53,096 nucleotides of DNA from Actinomycetota bacterium (GCA_007279905.1 QYPH01000001.1:1-53096), one strand, 5' to 3'. Shown: positions 25,429 through 34,616, counted from the first letter of the stretch. A program made the numbers and translations. Notes: generated from the letters alone by a model not told the origin.

Positions 25429-26319
25429 ATGACAACTACACAACCAAGTGGCGTACAACTGTGGATTCTTGGAGCACGATTGCGAACACTTCCTGCTGCT
25501 GTGATGCCAGTAATGGTTGGTAGTGCATGTGCTGGCGCTTTTGAGGGAGACGGGAACAAGAGATGGGTGCTTGGGCTGCTGGCTTTGATTGTGAGCCTCG
25601 CGTTGCAAGTGGGTGTCAATTACGCAAACGACTACTCGGACGGAGTGCGGGGAACCGATTCAAGCCGCGTTGGACCATTGCGACTTGTTGGGTCTGGTTT
25701 GGTTGAGCCACGTGTTGTGAAGCGTGCTGCATTTGTCGCATTTGGAATCGCTGCAGTCGTTGGCTTAGTGATCGCGATCGCAACTTCATTGTGGTTAGTA
25801 GTCATCGGTGCAGCGTGTATTGGTGCTGGCTGGTTGTACACCGGTGGTCCAAAACCATATGGCTATATGGGTCTGGGTGAGCTGTTCGTATTTGTGTTTT
25901 TTGGTCTGATCGCCACGTGCGGCACCATGTTTGTCGTTGTCCAACATGTCACGGTGCTGTGTGTGTATGCGTCGGTAGCGGTTGGTTGCTTGGCGGTTGC
26001 TCTACTGGTGATCAATAACCTGCGCGATATTCCGGGTGATACCGAAGTTGGCAAAGTCACTCTTGCGGTGCGCCTGGGAGACAACAAGACGAGAACGCTA
26101 TTTTACGCTCTCTTCGTTGCATGTGCTCTTGCAATCGTGATGTGTGGGATGAGTCGAGCCGGTGCGCTTGTCGGACTCGTCGGGCTTTTGGTTGCAGTCC
26201 CCGCACTTCGTACTGTGCGACGTGGGGCCGATGGGCGAGATCTCATTGCAGTATTGGCAACTACGGGAAAGACGCAGATGGCAACAGGAGTATTGCTGGC
26301 GTTGGGTGTATTGCTCTAA
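25429..26319 (+). CDS. menA: 1,4-Dihydroxy-2-naphthoate polyprenyltransferase
   Basis: A 296-residue UbiA-superfamily membrane prenyltransferase. The first Asp-rich motif is NYANDYSDGVRGTDSSRVGP and the second is NNLRDIPGDTEVGK; both bind Mg2+-polyprenyl diphosphate. About eight hydrophobic helices surround them. MenA attaches the isoprenoid tail to 1,4-dihydroxy-2-naphthoate to give demethylmenaquinone. Other men genes on both sides support MenA over other UbiA enzymes. Its stop overlaps that of the convergent menH by 4 nt. Confidence 0.92.
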   Translation: MTTTQPSGVQLWILGARLRTLPAAVMPVMVGSACAGAFEGDGNKRWVLGLLALIVSLALQVGVNYANDYSDGVRGTDSSRVGPLRLVGSGLVEPRVVKRAAFVAFGIAAVVGLVIAIATSLWLVVIGAACIGAGWLYTGGPKPYGYMGLGELFVFVFFGLIATCGTMFVVVQHVTVLCVYASVAVGCLAVALLVINNLRDIPGDTEVGKVTLAVRLGDNKTRTLFYALFVACALAIVMCGMSRAGALVGLVGLLVAVPALRTVRRGADGRDLIAVLATTGKTQMATGVLLALGVLL

Positions 26320-27089
26320 AAGGTCGTCAGCCAGGACGACACGATCTGTGCCGTTATTTGTGGTTGCTCGAGGTGCACGCTGTGGCCTGCACCATGCACA
26401 ATTTCAAGAGTTGCATGAAGACCAATGAGTTCTTTCATGCGGCGGGCGTGTTGACAAAATGCGTCATCGTGAGCACCTGCAATCAGTAATACCGGCATGG
26501 TGAGCGTTGACAGTTTGTCCCACAAACTTCCTTGCGTGCCTGTGCCGCACATGCGCAAACTGTTTGCGAGCGATGTTGGCGAGTTGGTGCATCGCTGTGC
26601 AATGTCGGCTGTGTCTTGGGGCAATAAAGCAAACATCGGTTTTGAGAGCCACTCATGGATGAATTGTTGAGTACCGACTTGTTCGATATGCTCAGCTAAC
26701 TCGTTGTCTAAAATTTTTCGATGTTGGCGAGAAACTGGATCGACAATGCCTGCCGTACCGCTGATCAGAACAAGACCTCGCACTGCTTGTGGATGCTGCA
26801 CTGCTGTGTGCAAGCACATGCGCGCACCCATTGAGTAACCCAAGTAAATGGCGTTGCCACATGTTTGCTCAAGAGCATCAGCAGCCCCAGCAACGTCGGT
26901 GAGAATATGTTGTGATTCTCCGTGCAATGGGGCATCAACAGCGATTGCGCATAGGTCTGTTGAGTGAGCATTCAACTCGCTGATGAAAGGAAACATTGAA
27001 GACCGAGTTTGGGTGAACCCGTGCAAGAACACCATCCGCTGAACCGATGCACGGTTGCCGAGGGTTTCGTGTGCAAGCACGGCGTTCAT
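26316..27089 (-). CDS. menH: Alpha/beta hydrolase, probable SHCHC synthase
   Basis: A 257-residue alpha/beta-hydrolase. It has the oxyanion motif VFLHGFTQTRSSM (about residues 20-32), the nucleophile elbow GYSMGARM and the catalytic His in HGAGHSVHLEQP. HGF and GYSMGAR agree with MenH, which eliminates pyruvate from the MenD product to form 2-succinyl-6-hydroxy-2,4-cyclohexadiene-1-carboxylate. The men neighbourhood supports this, but the fold is promiscuous. The ATG overlaps the TGA of the upstream DsbA-family gene (ATGA). Confidence 0.75.
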   Translation of the reverse strand: MNAVLAHETLGNRASVQRMVFLHGFTQTRSSMFPFISELNAHSTDLCAIAVDAPLHGESQHILTDVAGAADALEQTCGNAIYLGYSMGARMCLHTAVQHPQAVRGLVLISGTAGIVDPVSRQHRKILDNELAEHIEQVGTQQFIHEWLSKPMFALLPQDTADIAQRCTNSPTSLANSLRMCGTGTQGSLWDKLSTLTMPVLLIAGAHDDAFCQHARRMKELIGLHATLEIVHGAGHSVHLEQPQITAQIVSSWLTTF

Positions 27090-27748
27090 GTAGCTTCGTT
27101 CAACTGTTCAGTAAGACGTTTGATTACGCGTTCAAACATCTCTACATCTTGAGCGCCAGGCACCGACCACTGATCATTGAAAATATATGTAGGAACGGCA
27201 CTGATGCCATTTTCTGCGGCCATATGTAGCGACTCCTGCACGTCGTCACTACATTCGTCAGAGTTCAGAAATGCAGTTGCAACATCGACATCGATACCAA
27301 CTTCGTGTGCACAATTGGCAAGCACACCAATGTCGGCGATGTCTTGACCATCGGTGAAGTATGCCTGCATGATTCGCTCTTTGAGCTGCGCCTGCACGAT
27401 GTTGCCAAAGTCTCGTTCGGCCAAAACAAGAAGCCGATGGGCGAGCAGTGTGTTGGCGCGTAGAGCGATGTCCATATTGAAAATGATGTCGTCTTGTGCC
27501 GCGATGTTTGTCACATGATCGAGAATCTGTTGCGCCTTTTCGACACCGCCAAACTTCTTTGCATATGCCTCGATGACCGGTATTGATTGACCGATTGGGG
27601 CTGTTGGATCTAACTGGTAAGGCCTATACGAGACCTCGAGGTCAACCTCGACCCCTCTGGCTCGCAAGTTTGCAATTGCCTTGTCCAGTCGGCGTTTGCC
27701 GATATAGCACCACGGACAGATCACGTCGGAGAAGATAATGACGCGCAT
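27086..27748 (-). CDS. DsbA/FrnE-family thioredoxin-fold protein
   Basis: A 220-residue DsbA-like protein with the redox motif CPWC in IIFSDVICPWCYIGKRRLD (residues 3-21) and the cis-Pro region GISAVPTYIFNDQWSVPGAQ. It lacks a signal peptide and resembles FrnE/2-hydroxychromene-2-carboxylate isomerase-like cytoplasmic oxidoreductases. A longer in-frame open stretch exists, but homology begins at this ATG, and TATCGT lies 7 nt upstream. It is coupled by ATGA to menH, an unusual partner. Confidence 0.85.
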   Translation of the reverse strand: MRVIIFSDVICPWCYIGKRRLDKAIANLRARGVEVDLEVSYRPYQLDPTAPIGQSIPVIEAYAKKFGGVEKAQQILDHVTNIAAQDDIIFNMDIALRANTLLAHRLLVLAERDFGNIVQAQLKERIMQAYFTDGQDIADIGVLANCAHEVGIDVDVATAFLNSDECSDDVQESLHMAAENGISAVPTYIFNDQWSVPGAQDVEMFERVIKRLTEQLNEAT

Positions 27749-27755
27749 AGGTGCC

Positions 27756-27761
27756 ACGATA
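27756..27761 (-). promoter_or_regulatory. Candidate -10 box (TATCGT) for the DsbA-family gene
   Basis: On the minus strand TATCGT is followed by 7 nt and the ATG at 27748. It lies in the 19-nt divergent gap with menD. Confidence 0.35.
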
Positions 27762-27767
27762 GAGGGG

Positions 27768-29504
27768 ATGGCTAGTACTTCTGCAATTACAGCGACTTTT
27801 TGCGCCACGCTCGTGGACGAGTGGATTCGCTGTGGAGTTGCGCACGCCGTTGTTGCCCCAGGGTCGCGGAGTACTCCGATGGCCCTGGCACTTGCATCGC
27901 GAAATGAATTGACCTTGCACATTTTCCATGACGAACGATCGGCATCGTTTGCAGCACTTGGAATTGGTTTGTCGTCGAGGGACAGCAAGTTGATGCCGGC
28001 AATATTGTTGTGCACATCGGGTACGGCAGCAGTCGAGTTTCATGCAGCAGTTGTAGAGGCTTGTCATGCATCGGTGCCGATGTTGGTGTGCACTGCAGAT
28101 CGACCGCCAGAGCTGCAGGGCGTTGGTGCGCCACAGACTATTGATCAACAGAATTTGTATGGAGTTTCACCAAGGTTGTTTGTAGACGCCGGAGTTGCCG
28201 ATGACGTTGATCAATTCACTTGGCGTGCATTAGCGCAGCGATTACTTCAAGCATCTGTTGGTGTTGATCCCGGGCCAGTGCATCTCAACATGCCGTTCAG
28301 AGAACCTCTCGTTGGTCAACCACTTGCACTACCTCCATCGATAGAGGTGTTGACAAGCCCAGTTCTGGGCGATGATCAACTGTTTGCTGTTGATGTGCTC
28401 GATGTGTTTGGGGCTGCCTGTGCAAAAGAGAACGGTGTGATTGTTGCAGGAAGTGGCATTGATGATCCTCGGTTGGTGCTCGAGTTGGCCCAGCGCCTGC
28501 AGTGGCCTGTGCTTGCAGACGGTCGAAGTGGGTGCAGGGTCCCAGCCAACAGCGCGCATGGTTCTACGGTCGTTGCATTTTCTGACATTGTGTTACGAGA
28601 CGCAGATACCGCGAGAGGTTTGAAGCCAAGCATCGTTTTGCGGTTTGGCGAACCACCTGTTTCCAAGGTTGTCAATACCTGGATTCGTGAGAGTGGGTGT
28701 GAGTACCTTGCAGTGAGTGAGACGCAACAGTTGATTGACCCCGACCGACTAGTTGCAGCGCACCTCGTTGGGAAGGTCTCGCAAGTGTGTGCGCAACTGA
28801 ACTCAAGCTTGGATGCTGCATCATTGAATCGTAAAGAGAATTCGTGGATACAAGGGTGGCGAGACGTAGAAGCAATTGCTGCGACGACACTTGCGAATTA
28901 TTGGCATGAAGCAAGTGAGTTGTCTGAGCCACTAGTAGCGCGAACCGTTGTAGATGCAATGCAACTGCATTCGAACCTTGTTCTTTCGTCGAGCATGCCG
29001 GTTCGCGACGTCGAATGGTTTGGCGCGCCGAAAGACGGTTTGCGTGTGTTGTCAAATAGGGGCGTGAATGGAATTGACGGTGTCGTCTCGACGGCTGTTG
29101 GAGTGGCTATCGAGAGCAATCAGATGACAGCATTGTTGATCGGTGATATTGCGTTATTGCACGACACAAATGGCTTGCTCAATTTGCGAGATCGAAGTGT
29201 CGATCTCAAAATCGTTGTCGTCGACAATGGCGGTGGAGGAATTTTTAGTTTTCTTCCCCAAGCAACCAGCTTGAGCCCAGAGCGATTCGAGCAACTCTTT
29301 GGCACCCCGCACAATGTTGACATTGGGCAACTAGTTGGCGCGCATGGTTTGCCATGCACAGTGATATCTACGGTCGGCGAACTCCGACGCAATTTGGCAC
29401 AATCGGGCACACAAGTACTGATCGTGAACACCGACCGTGAAAAGAATGTGTTAGATCACGAAGCAATTTATGCTGCCGTGGCAGGGGCGCTCAGGGGCGA
29501 ATGA
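27768..29504 (+). CDS. menD: SEPHCHC synthase (2-oxoglutarate-isochorismate carboligase)
   Basis: A 578-residue thiamine-diphosphate enzyme. It has the MenD N-terminal signatures VAPGSRSTPMALAL and FHDERSASFAALG, and a C-terminal ThDP-binding domain (LIGDIALLHDTNGLL and VVVDNGGGGIFSFLP). It joins isochorismate and 2-oxoglutarate, the first committed step of menaquinone synthesis. The ATG at 27768 follows GAGGGG closely; an upstream in-frame ATG runs into the divergent gene. The 3-prime end overlaps convergent menF by 14 nt. Confidence 0.95.
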   Translation: MASTSAITATFCATLVDEWIRCGVAHAVVAPGSRSTPMALALASRNELTLHIFHDERSASFAALGIGLSSRDSKLMPAILLCTSGTAAVEFHAAVVEACHASVPMLVCTADRPPELQGVGAPQTIDQQNLYGVSPRLFVDAGVADDVDQFTWRALAQRLLQASVGVDPGPVHLNMPFREPLVGQPLALPPSIEVLTSPVLGDDQLFAVDVLDVFGAACAKENGVIVAGSGIDDPRLVLELAQRLQWPVLADGRSGCRVPANSAHGSTVVAFSDIVLRDADTARGLKPSIVLRFGEPPVSKVVNTWIRESGCEYLAVSETQQLIDPDRLVAAHLVGKVSQVCAQLNSSLDAASLNRKENSWIQGWRDVEAIAATTLANYWHEASELSEPLVARTVVDAMQLHSNLVLSSSMPVRDVEWFGAPKDGLRVLSNRGVNGIDGVVSTAVGVAIESNQMTALLIGDIALLHDTNGLLNLRDRSVDLKIVVVDNGGGGIFSFLPQATSLSPERFEQLFGTPHNVDIGQLVGAHGLPCTVISTVGELRRNLAQSGTQVLIVNTDREKNVLDHEAIYAAVAGALRGE

Positions 29505-30696
29505 TCGCAGCAAGCATTGCTTGCAATTTGGCCTGTGTCTCTGCAAGTTCCGACAACGGCTCACTATCGGCCACAATTCCTCCGCCTGCAAAGAGTCGTG
29601 CGGTCTTGCGGTCGGCACTGAACTCAGCGCAACGTATGGCAACTGCCCATGTTCCATTGCCGTAACGGTCTGTCCAACCCACTGCGCCGCCGTAACGACC
29701 TCGAGACATTCCTTCCACTTCGGCAATGAGTTGTAGTGCCGCGTCACGTGGATGCCCACCAAGTGCCGGAGTTGGAGACAACGCGTACACCGCGTCCAGA
29801 ATGTGCAAAAACGGCTCTGACAGTCTTCCTGACATGTGGGTACCTAAGTGCTGCACATTGGCTACTGCAACAATGCTCGCCTCTGGCTCCCAGTCGAGAT
29901 ACGAACACCAAGGCAACAGAGTGTCATGGACCGCATCGATAACCACACGATGCTCGATCTGATTTTTGGTCGAGGAAAGCAAAGACTCTGCCAGTTGCGC
30001 ATCGATGGTTGGGTCTCCTGTGCGAGCAGATGTGCCAGCAAGCGGATGGCTTGATACTTCGCCGTTGGCGATGGAGACAAGCAGTTCGGGTGATGCTCCA
30101 ACGAGTCCGTCAATCGAATACCGATAACTCGATCCGAACGATGCGCGCAAGCGTAGAAGCACTGAATGCACATCGATGGGCTTATCGGAGGCAACGAATA
30201 CATCGCGCGCTATGACGGCCTTGGTGATCGTTCCGTTGCGCACAGCATCGCGTGCGCAAGTGACTGCATGTAAATATGTATTGACGTCGACTCCAGGTGT
30301 CACGGTAAACGACGAAGATGATGCCACTGGAACCTGATGCGCACTCAGATCAACGTTGACAGTATTGACGGCATCATCGATGGTCGTGACCCAACACCTG
30401 CCGTCTTGTGCTTTGCAGACCAACATCGAGGGCAAAACAAAATCGTGCGGTTGTCGTGAATCAAACGGTATTGCTCCGAACAGAATCGGGCCACTCCCTG
30501 GAGCACTGACTTCGTCGACGATTTCGATCTGCTCAAGAAATGATTTTGCCTCGTGAGATGGCATCCTTGCTGCCACTCCTCGCGTCGCAAAGCCAAAGCC
30601 ATCGCGCACAAAGAGCATGCCGTCTCCACGCGCAATGGCATTGAGATCTATCTCGAGTGCTTCGGCTTCGCCGACCAGTCGCGTTGTGGCGCGCAT
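29491..30696 (-). CDS. menF: Isochorismate synthase
   Basis: A 401-residue chorismate-utilising enzyme. It contains GASPELLVSIANGEVSSHPL, AGTSARTGD, a helix with STKNQIEHRVVIDAV, GGHPRDAALQLI and FAGGGIVADSEPLSE, all typical of isochorismate and anthranilate synthase component I folds. The men context favours isochorismate synthase feeding MenD, although salicylate-type synthases look alike. The ATG at 30696 lies 2 nt after the stop of menG, so menG-menF form an operon; the longer frame upstream is inside menG. Confidence 0.9.
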   Translation of the reverse strand: MRATTRLVGEAEALEIDLNAIARGDGMLFVRDGFGFATRGVAARMPSHEAKSFLEQIEIVDEVSAPGSGPILFGAIPFDSRQPHDFVLPSMLVCKAQDGRCWVTTIDDAVNTVNVDLSAHQVPVASSSSFTVTPGVDVNTYLHAVTCARDAVRNGTITKAVIARDVFVASDKPIDVHSVLLRLRASFGSSYRYSIDGLVGASPELLVSIANGEVSSHPLAGTSARTGDPTIDAQLAESLLSSTKNQIEHRVVIDAVHDTLLPWCSYLDWEPEASIVAVANVQHLGTHMSGRLSEPFLHILDAVYALSPTPALGGHPRDAALQLIAEVEGMSRGRYGGAVGWTDRYGNGTWAVAIRCAEFSADRKTARLFAGGGIVADSEPLSELAETQAKLQAMLAAIIRP

Positions 30697-30698
30697 CG

Positions 30699-31400
30699 TT
30701 ATGCCCGCGTAGCGAGTAGTAGTTGCGTAAGCCCAAAAGAGAGTTGATGATGTTCGACATGTGTGAACCCGTTGTTGGACAACATGTTGACCATCTCGGT
30801 GGACGAAGGCAGGTATGCAACACTTTTTGGCAAATAGTTGTAGGCAGCACGATTGGAAAGCAGACCACCGATGCGTGGAACAATCTTGCCGAAGTAGATG
30901 TTGTTGCCCCACTTGATGAAAGGGTTTGTGGGAATGCCAACGTCGAGTAGGGCAATACGACCGCCAACTCTTGTGACACGCGAGAGTTCAGCGAAAAATA
31001 TGTTGAGATCAAGCAAATTTCGAAGTGCAAATCCGCACGTGACGCCATCGACAGATTTGTCGGCACACGGGAGGTGCAAAATATCGGTTTGGGTTCTAGG
31101 TGCATTGCTGCGGTCGGCAATCAGCATTCCTAACGAGAGATCCATGGAAAGCGGTTGGTATCCGGCATTTCTCAGATCAATACACATGTCACCCGTGCCG
31201 CTGGCCAAGTCGAGGATCAGGCTGCCGGCAGGAAGTGCAAGGCTACGAATAGCTTTGCGCCTCCAACGCACATCCAGGCGAAAGGTCATGATCCGATTGA
31301 CGAGGTCGTATCGCGGCGCGATTGCGTCGAACATGCTGCGAACTGCTTGCACTTTGGCTTCCCCTTGGGGCAATTCAACAGAATCCCATGCATTTGTCAC
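30699..31400 (-). CDS. menG: Demethylmenaquinone methyltransferase
   Basis: A 233-residue UbiE/MenG-type methyltransferase. It has MFDAIAPRYDLVNRIMTF at the N-terminus, SAM motif I ILDLASGTGDMCIDL, VTCGFALRNLLDLN, and GGRIALLDVGIPTNP. It methylates demethylmenaquinone, the last step of the pathway. The start is a GTG at 31400 that fits the family N-terminus and has TAGCCT 7 nt upstream; a longer frame to 31532 overlaps the acyl-CoA dehydrogenase gene and is not needed. menF follows directly. Confidence 0.92.
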   Translation of the reverse strand: MTNAWDSVELPQGEAKVQAVRSMFDAIAPRYDLVNRIMTFRLDVRWRRKAIRSLALPAGSLILDLASGTGDMCIDLRNAGYQPLSMDLSLGMLIADRSNAPRTQTDILHLPCADKSVDGVTCGFALRNLLDLNIFFAELSRVTRVGGRIALLDVGIPTNPFIKWGNNIYFGKIVPRIGGLLSNRAAYNYLPKSVAYLPSSTEMVNMLSNNGFTHVEHHQLSFGLTQLLLATRA

Positions 31401-31407
31401 AGAGTTC

Positions 31408-31413
31408 AGGCTA
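31408..31413 (-). promoter_or_regulatory. Candidate -10 box (TAGCCT) for the menG-menF operon
   Basis: On the minus strand TAGCCT is followed by 7 nt and the GTG at 31400. The same hexamer and spacing precede era. Confidence 0.4.
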
Positions 31414-31464
31414 CGACCAGAAGCCGACTCGTAGCAATCCGTCGTTATAGGGCAAACTTTATGA

Positions 31465-32685
31465 ATGATTGATTTTTCTTTTCCGCCAGAAGTTGAAAAG
31501 GTTCGCTTACAAGTACGTGACTTTATGGACACGGTTGTGAGACCCCAATGGGAAGCAATTGATCAAAACGATCGATCGCAAGTCATCAAAACAATTGTCA
31601 GCTTGCGTAAAGTTGCGCGCGAAGACCGCAAGTTGTGGTTGCCACATATGCCTGTCGAGTGGGGTGGAATGGGGCTTGGTCCTACCGCAATGGCTGCTGT
31701 TTCGGCCGAAGCAGCCAAAGTGAGTATTGGTCCGTTTGTGCTCAATGCACAAGCACCAGACGAAGGCAATCAACACACACTGTTGCATTGGGCAACACCA
31801 GAGCAAAAAGAAAAGTATTTGCGTCCACTGTGCGACGGAACGGCGCGTTCGTGTTTTGCAATGACCGAACCTGAGGTTGCAGGTAGTGACCCGACGCTCA
31901 TTAAAACATTTGCCTATCAAGACGGCGACGAATGGGTGATCAATGGTCACAAATGGTTTATCTCTGGGGCTCGGGGTGCACAGTTCGCGCTCTTGGTTGC
32001 GCGCACAGAGCAAGACCCGGATCTACCTCAGGCCGCAAACTCGTGTTTCATCGTCGATATTCCGAGCGAGGGATGGAACGTGGTGCGTGACATCGAAACG
32101 ATGTCTGGCGGACACAATCATTGCGAGATCGAGATCAAAGATTTGCGTGTGCCGGCGAGCAGCATGCTTGGCGGGCGAGGTCAGGGTCATCTTCTTGGGC
32201 AGTATCGGCTCGGACCAGCGCGGCTTGCACACTGCATGCGCTGGATAGGTCAGGCTGAAACTGCTCTTGACATGATGGTTGCTCGCTCACTCGAGCGATA
32301 TTCGCACGGCTCGGTCTTGGCAGAAAAACAGGGAATTCAGTGGTTGATTGCCGACTCTGCGATGGAGTTGTACCAGTGCAAACTGATGGTCTTGCACGCC
32401 GCGTACAAGATCGAGCACGGACTCGAGTTCACGAGCGAAGTCTCGATGGCCAAGCATTTTGTTGCCAATAGTTTGTGGAAAATCGTTGACCGCGCGATTC
32501 AGGTGCACGGTGCTCTTGGGTATTCGACTGATACACCACTGGCCGGCATGTTGCTGCAGGCACGATGGAGCCGATTTGCCGATGGTGCAGACGAAATTCA
32601 TCAAATGCGTATTGCACAACGGACGATCGCGGCGTATAAAGATCATGGGTCTACAAAGAAGGCGACGGGGGACTTACCTTTATGA
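31465..32685 (+). CDS. Acyl-CoA dehydrogenase
   Basis: A 406-residue acyl-CoA dehydrogenase. It has the FAD/substrate-binding stretch CFAMTEPEVAGSDPTLI, INGHKWFISGARGAQFALLV, and the C-terminal VHGALGYSTDTPLAGM followed by FADGADEIHQMRIAQRTIA. It resembles medium/long-chain or ACAD11-like enzymes that feed electrons from acyl-CoA alpha,beta-dehydrogenation to ETF. Its TGA overlaps the start of the luciferase-like gene (ATGA), which suggests a small catabolic operon. Confidence 0.92.
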   Translation: MIDFSFPPEVEKVRLQVRDFMDTVVRPQWEAIDQNDRSQVIKTIVSLRKVAREDRKLWLPHMPVEWGGMGLGPTAMAAVSAEAAKVSIGPFVLNAQAPDEGNQHTLLHWATPEQKEKYLRPLCDGTARSCFAMTEPEVAGSDPTLIKTFAYQDGDEWVINGHKWFISGARGAQFALLVARTEQDPDLPQAANSCFIVDIPSEGWNVVRDIETMSGGHNHCEIEIKDLRVPASSMLGGRGQGHLLGQYRLGPARLAHCMRWIGQAETALDMMVARSLERYSHGSVLAEKQGIQWLIADSAMELYQCKLMVLHAAYKIEHGLEFTSEVSMAKHFVANSLWKIVDRAIQVHGALGYSTDTPLAGMLLQARWSRFADGADEIHQMRIAQRTIAAYKDHGSTKKATGDLPL

Positions 32686-33647
32686 CAAAACAGCACATCA
32701 CATTCGGAGTGTTCATTCCACAAGGTTGGAAGATGGAGCTCGTCAAGATTCCAACGGCCTCAGAAAAATGGCAAGCGTCGGTAGATATTGCGTTGCGCGC
32801 AGAAAAACTGGGATTTGATTCAATTTGGGTCTACGACCATTTTCACAACGTGCCTCGTCCTGCTCACGAGACAGTTTTTGAATGTTGGACGGTGATGGCT
32901 GCAATCAGTCAGTTGACAACAAAGATTCGTCTCGGACAGATGGTTGGTTGCGCTCTGTACCGACCCCCAACGTTGCTCGCCAAGATCACATCAACTCTGG
33001 ATGTGATTTCTGGTGGTCGCCTCGACTGGGGAATTGGTGCTGGGTGGTATGAAAACGAATTTAGAAGTTACGGCTATGAATTTCCTGTGCCGAAAGATCG
33101 CATTGGAATGTTGCGCGAGACAGTAGAGATCGTCAAGATGATGTGGACACAAGAAGAGACCACATATGAGGGCAAGTATTTCCAAGCCTCTCGTGCCAAT
33201 TGTGATCCGAAGCCATTGCAAAACCCCCGTCCACCTATTTGGATTGGTGGTGGAGGAGAACAACTGACCTTGCGAGTTGTTGCTCAGCACGCCGACTATT
33301 CAAACTTTGGCGGATCACCAACAGCCTTTGCCCGAAAAGTAGAGATCTTGAAAGGTCATTGTGCAAATGTTGGACGAGATCCGGATGAGATTGGCAAAAC
33401 CATTTCGGGCGAGATTTTGATTCGAGACACCGAGCAAGAATGTCGCGATTTTCAGATTGCAAGTGGTCGCGGAGATCAGTTTGAAACATGGCAAGAATCA
33501 AACATTGTTGGAACGCCGGATCAAGTGGCGCACAAGATTGCCGAGTACATCAAAGTTGGATGCACCGGATTCATCCCGTGGTGTGTTGACTACCCAAGCA
33601 CACAAACGATGGACGAATTTGCCAAAATAATGGCTACCTATCGCTAG
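32682..33647 (+). CDS. LLM-class (probably F420-dependent) oxidoreductase
   Basis: A 321-residue bacterial-luciferase-fold TIM barrel. It has TFGVFIPQGWKMELV at the N-terminus, FDSIWVYDHFHNVP, KIRLGQMVG, LDWGIGAGWYENEFRSYGYE and PPIWIGGGGEQLTLRV, the phosphate-binding pattern of the F420 (or FMN)-dependent LLM family of actinobacteria. The substrate is unknown. It is coupled by ATGA to the acyl-CoA dehydrogenase gene and ends in a 4-nt convergent overlap (CTAG, read as TAG on both strands) with the MaoC gene. Confidence 0.88.
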   Translation: MTKQHITFGVFIPQGWKMELVKIPTASEKWQASVDIALRAEKLGFDSIWVYDHFHNVPRPAHETVFECWTVMAAISQLTTKIRLGQMVGCALYRPPTLLAKITSTLDVISGGRLDWGIGAGWYENEFRSYGYEFPVPKDRIGMLRETVEIVKMMWTQEETTYEGKYFQASRANCDPKPLQNPRPPIWIGGGGEQLTLRVVAQHADYSNFGGSPTAFARKVEILKGHCANVGRDPDEIGKTISGEILIRDTEQECRDFQIASGRGDQFETWQESNIVGTPDQVAHKIAEYIKVGCTGFIPWCVDYPSTQTMDEFAKIMATYR

Positions 33648-34099
33648 TAGTAGTAGCGAAAGATCAACTCAGCAACGCACGAAGGTTTGGTTGCACCCTC
33701 GACTTCGAAAGTTGTCTCAACAACAACTTGAGCGCCGCCCGCAATGTCGTCGACAGATACAAGCTTGGCGCCGGCACGAAGTTTTGATCCAACTGGTACA
33801 GGGGCCATGAAACGAATTTTGTTTGCACCGTAGTTGACGCCCATCTTGACGCCTTCATGACGCCAAATGCCCCCCATCAATACTGGTGCGAGTGACAACG
33901 TGAGATAGCCGTGAGCGATAGTTTGACCGAATGGACCGGTCTTGGCCTTTTCAACATCGAGGTGAATCCATTGGTGATCGCCAGTTGCATCGGCAAACTT
34001 CTGCACTTGTTCTTGAGTGATAGTGAGGTAGTCGCTGTAGCCGAGATGTTTTCCAACATGGGCTACGAGTTCTTCGTGGTTCTTGATGATTGTGGTCAT
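33644..34099 (-). CDS. MaoC-family (R)-specific enoyl-CoA hydratase
   Basis: A 151-residue hot-dog-fold protein with the hydratase motif FADATGDHQWIHLDVEKA (about residues 31-48), containing the catalytic Asp and His, followed by FGQTIAHGYLTLSLAP. It hydrates 2-enoyl-CoA to (R)-3-hydroxyacyl-CoA and fits the neighbouring acyl-CoA dehydrogenase. TAAACT lies 6 nt before its ATG and overlaps the stop of the upstream membrane-protein gene. Confidence 0.9.
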   Translation of the reverse strand: MTTIIKNHEELVAHVGKHLGYSDYLTITQEQVQKFADATGDHQWIHLDVEKAKTGPFGQTIAHGYLTLSLAPVLMGGIWRHEGVKMGVNYGANKIRFMAPVPVGSKLRAGAKLVSVDDIAGGAQVVVETTFEVEGATKPSCVAELIFRYYY

Positions 34100-34105
34100 G
34101 AACGA

Positions 34106-34111
34106 AGTTTA
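34106..34111 (-). promoter_or_regulatory. Candidate -10 box (TAAACT) for the MaoC gene
   Basis: On the minus strand TAAACT is followed by 6 nt and the ATG at 34099. Its TAA is the stop codon of the upstream membrane-protein gene. Confidence 0.4.
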
Positions 34112-34567
34112 GCGATACCAGATGCGTTGGTGTTCACGGGACTGCGTATGCAACAAAAGTGCAATCACTGCGATGTCAAAAGCAACACTGACAGCAGAAC
34201 CGCCAAATACGCGACCGGTGACGTAGTCGGTCAGTCGCACAGGACCCGACGTCCCGCTGTTGTTTGAGAACGCTTGTACGGCGAAAAAACGAAGGACGAT
34301 CGGAGAGACAGCGGCAGCGATGCCGAGCTTGTAACCAATCTTGCGCTCGTTTGCCATGAGAAAGCCGCCAAGTGCATAGAGAGCCACCGATACAAGGCCA
34401 ACAACTACACCGAACGAGTAGCGATAGCGCAGGTATCCGAGGTGTCCGGTTTCGTCGAGCACACTCATCAATGCGAAGAATCCATCGAAATACAGCAGCC
34501 AGGTGGCAATCTGCAGCGTTTGCGGTTGCATGCGGTCAAACCATTTCTTTGGGTCAATGCTGTACAT
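34109..34567 (-). CDS. Small membrane protein of unknown function
   Basis: A 152-residue protein with about four hydrophobic segments. A short polar N-terminus (MYSIDPKKWFDRMQPQTLQI) precedes the first helix, and the C-terminus (HTQSREHQRIWYR) is polar. I recognise no family. The ATG at 34567 gives this N-terminus; a longer frame to 34606 adds residues lacking support. It lies between the MaoC gene and divergent era. Confidence 0.65.
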   Translation of the reverse strand: MYSIDPKKWFDRMQPQTLQIATWLLYFDGFFALMSVLDETGHLGYLRYRYSFGVVVGLVSVALYALGGFLMANERKIGYKLGIAAAVSPIVLRFFAVQAFSNNSGTSGPVRLTDYVTGRVFGGSAVSVAFDIAVIALLLHTQSREHQRIWYR

Positions 34568-34616
34568 GATTGCAGTATGGCAGCCATGAGGGCCAAGTAC
34601 ACGCATGATCTACTCG

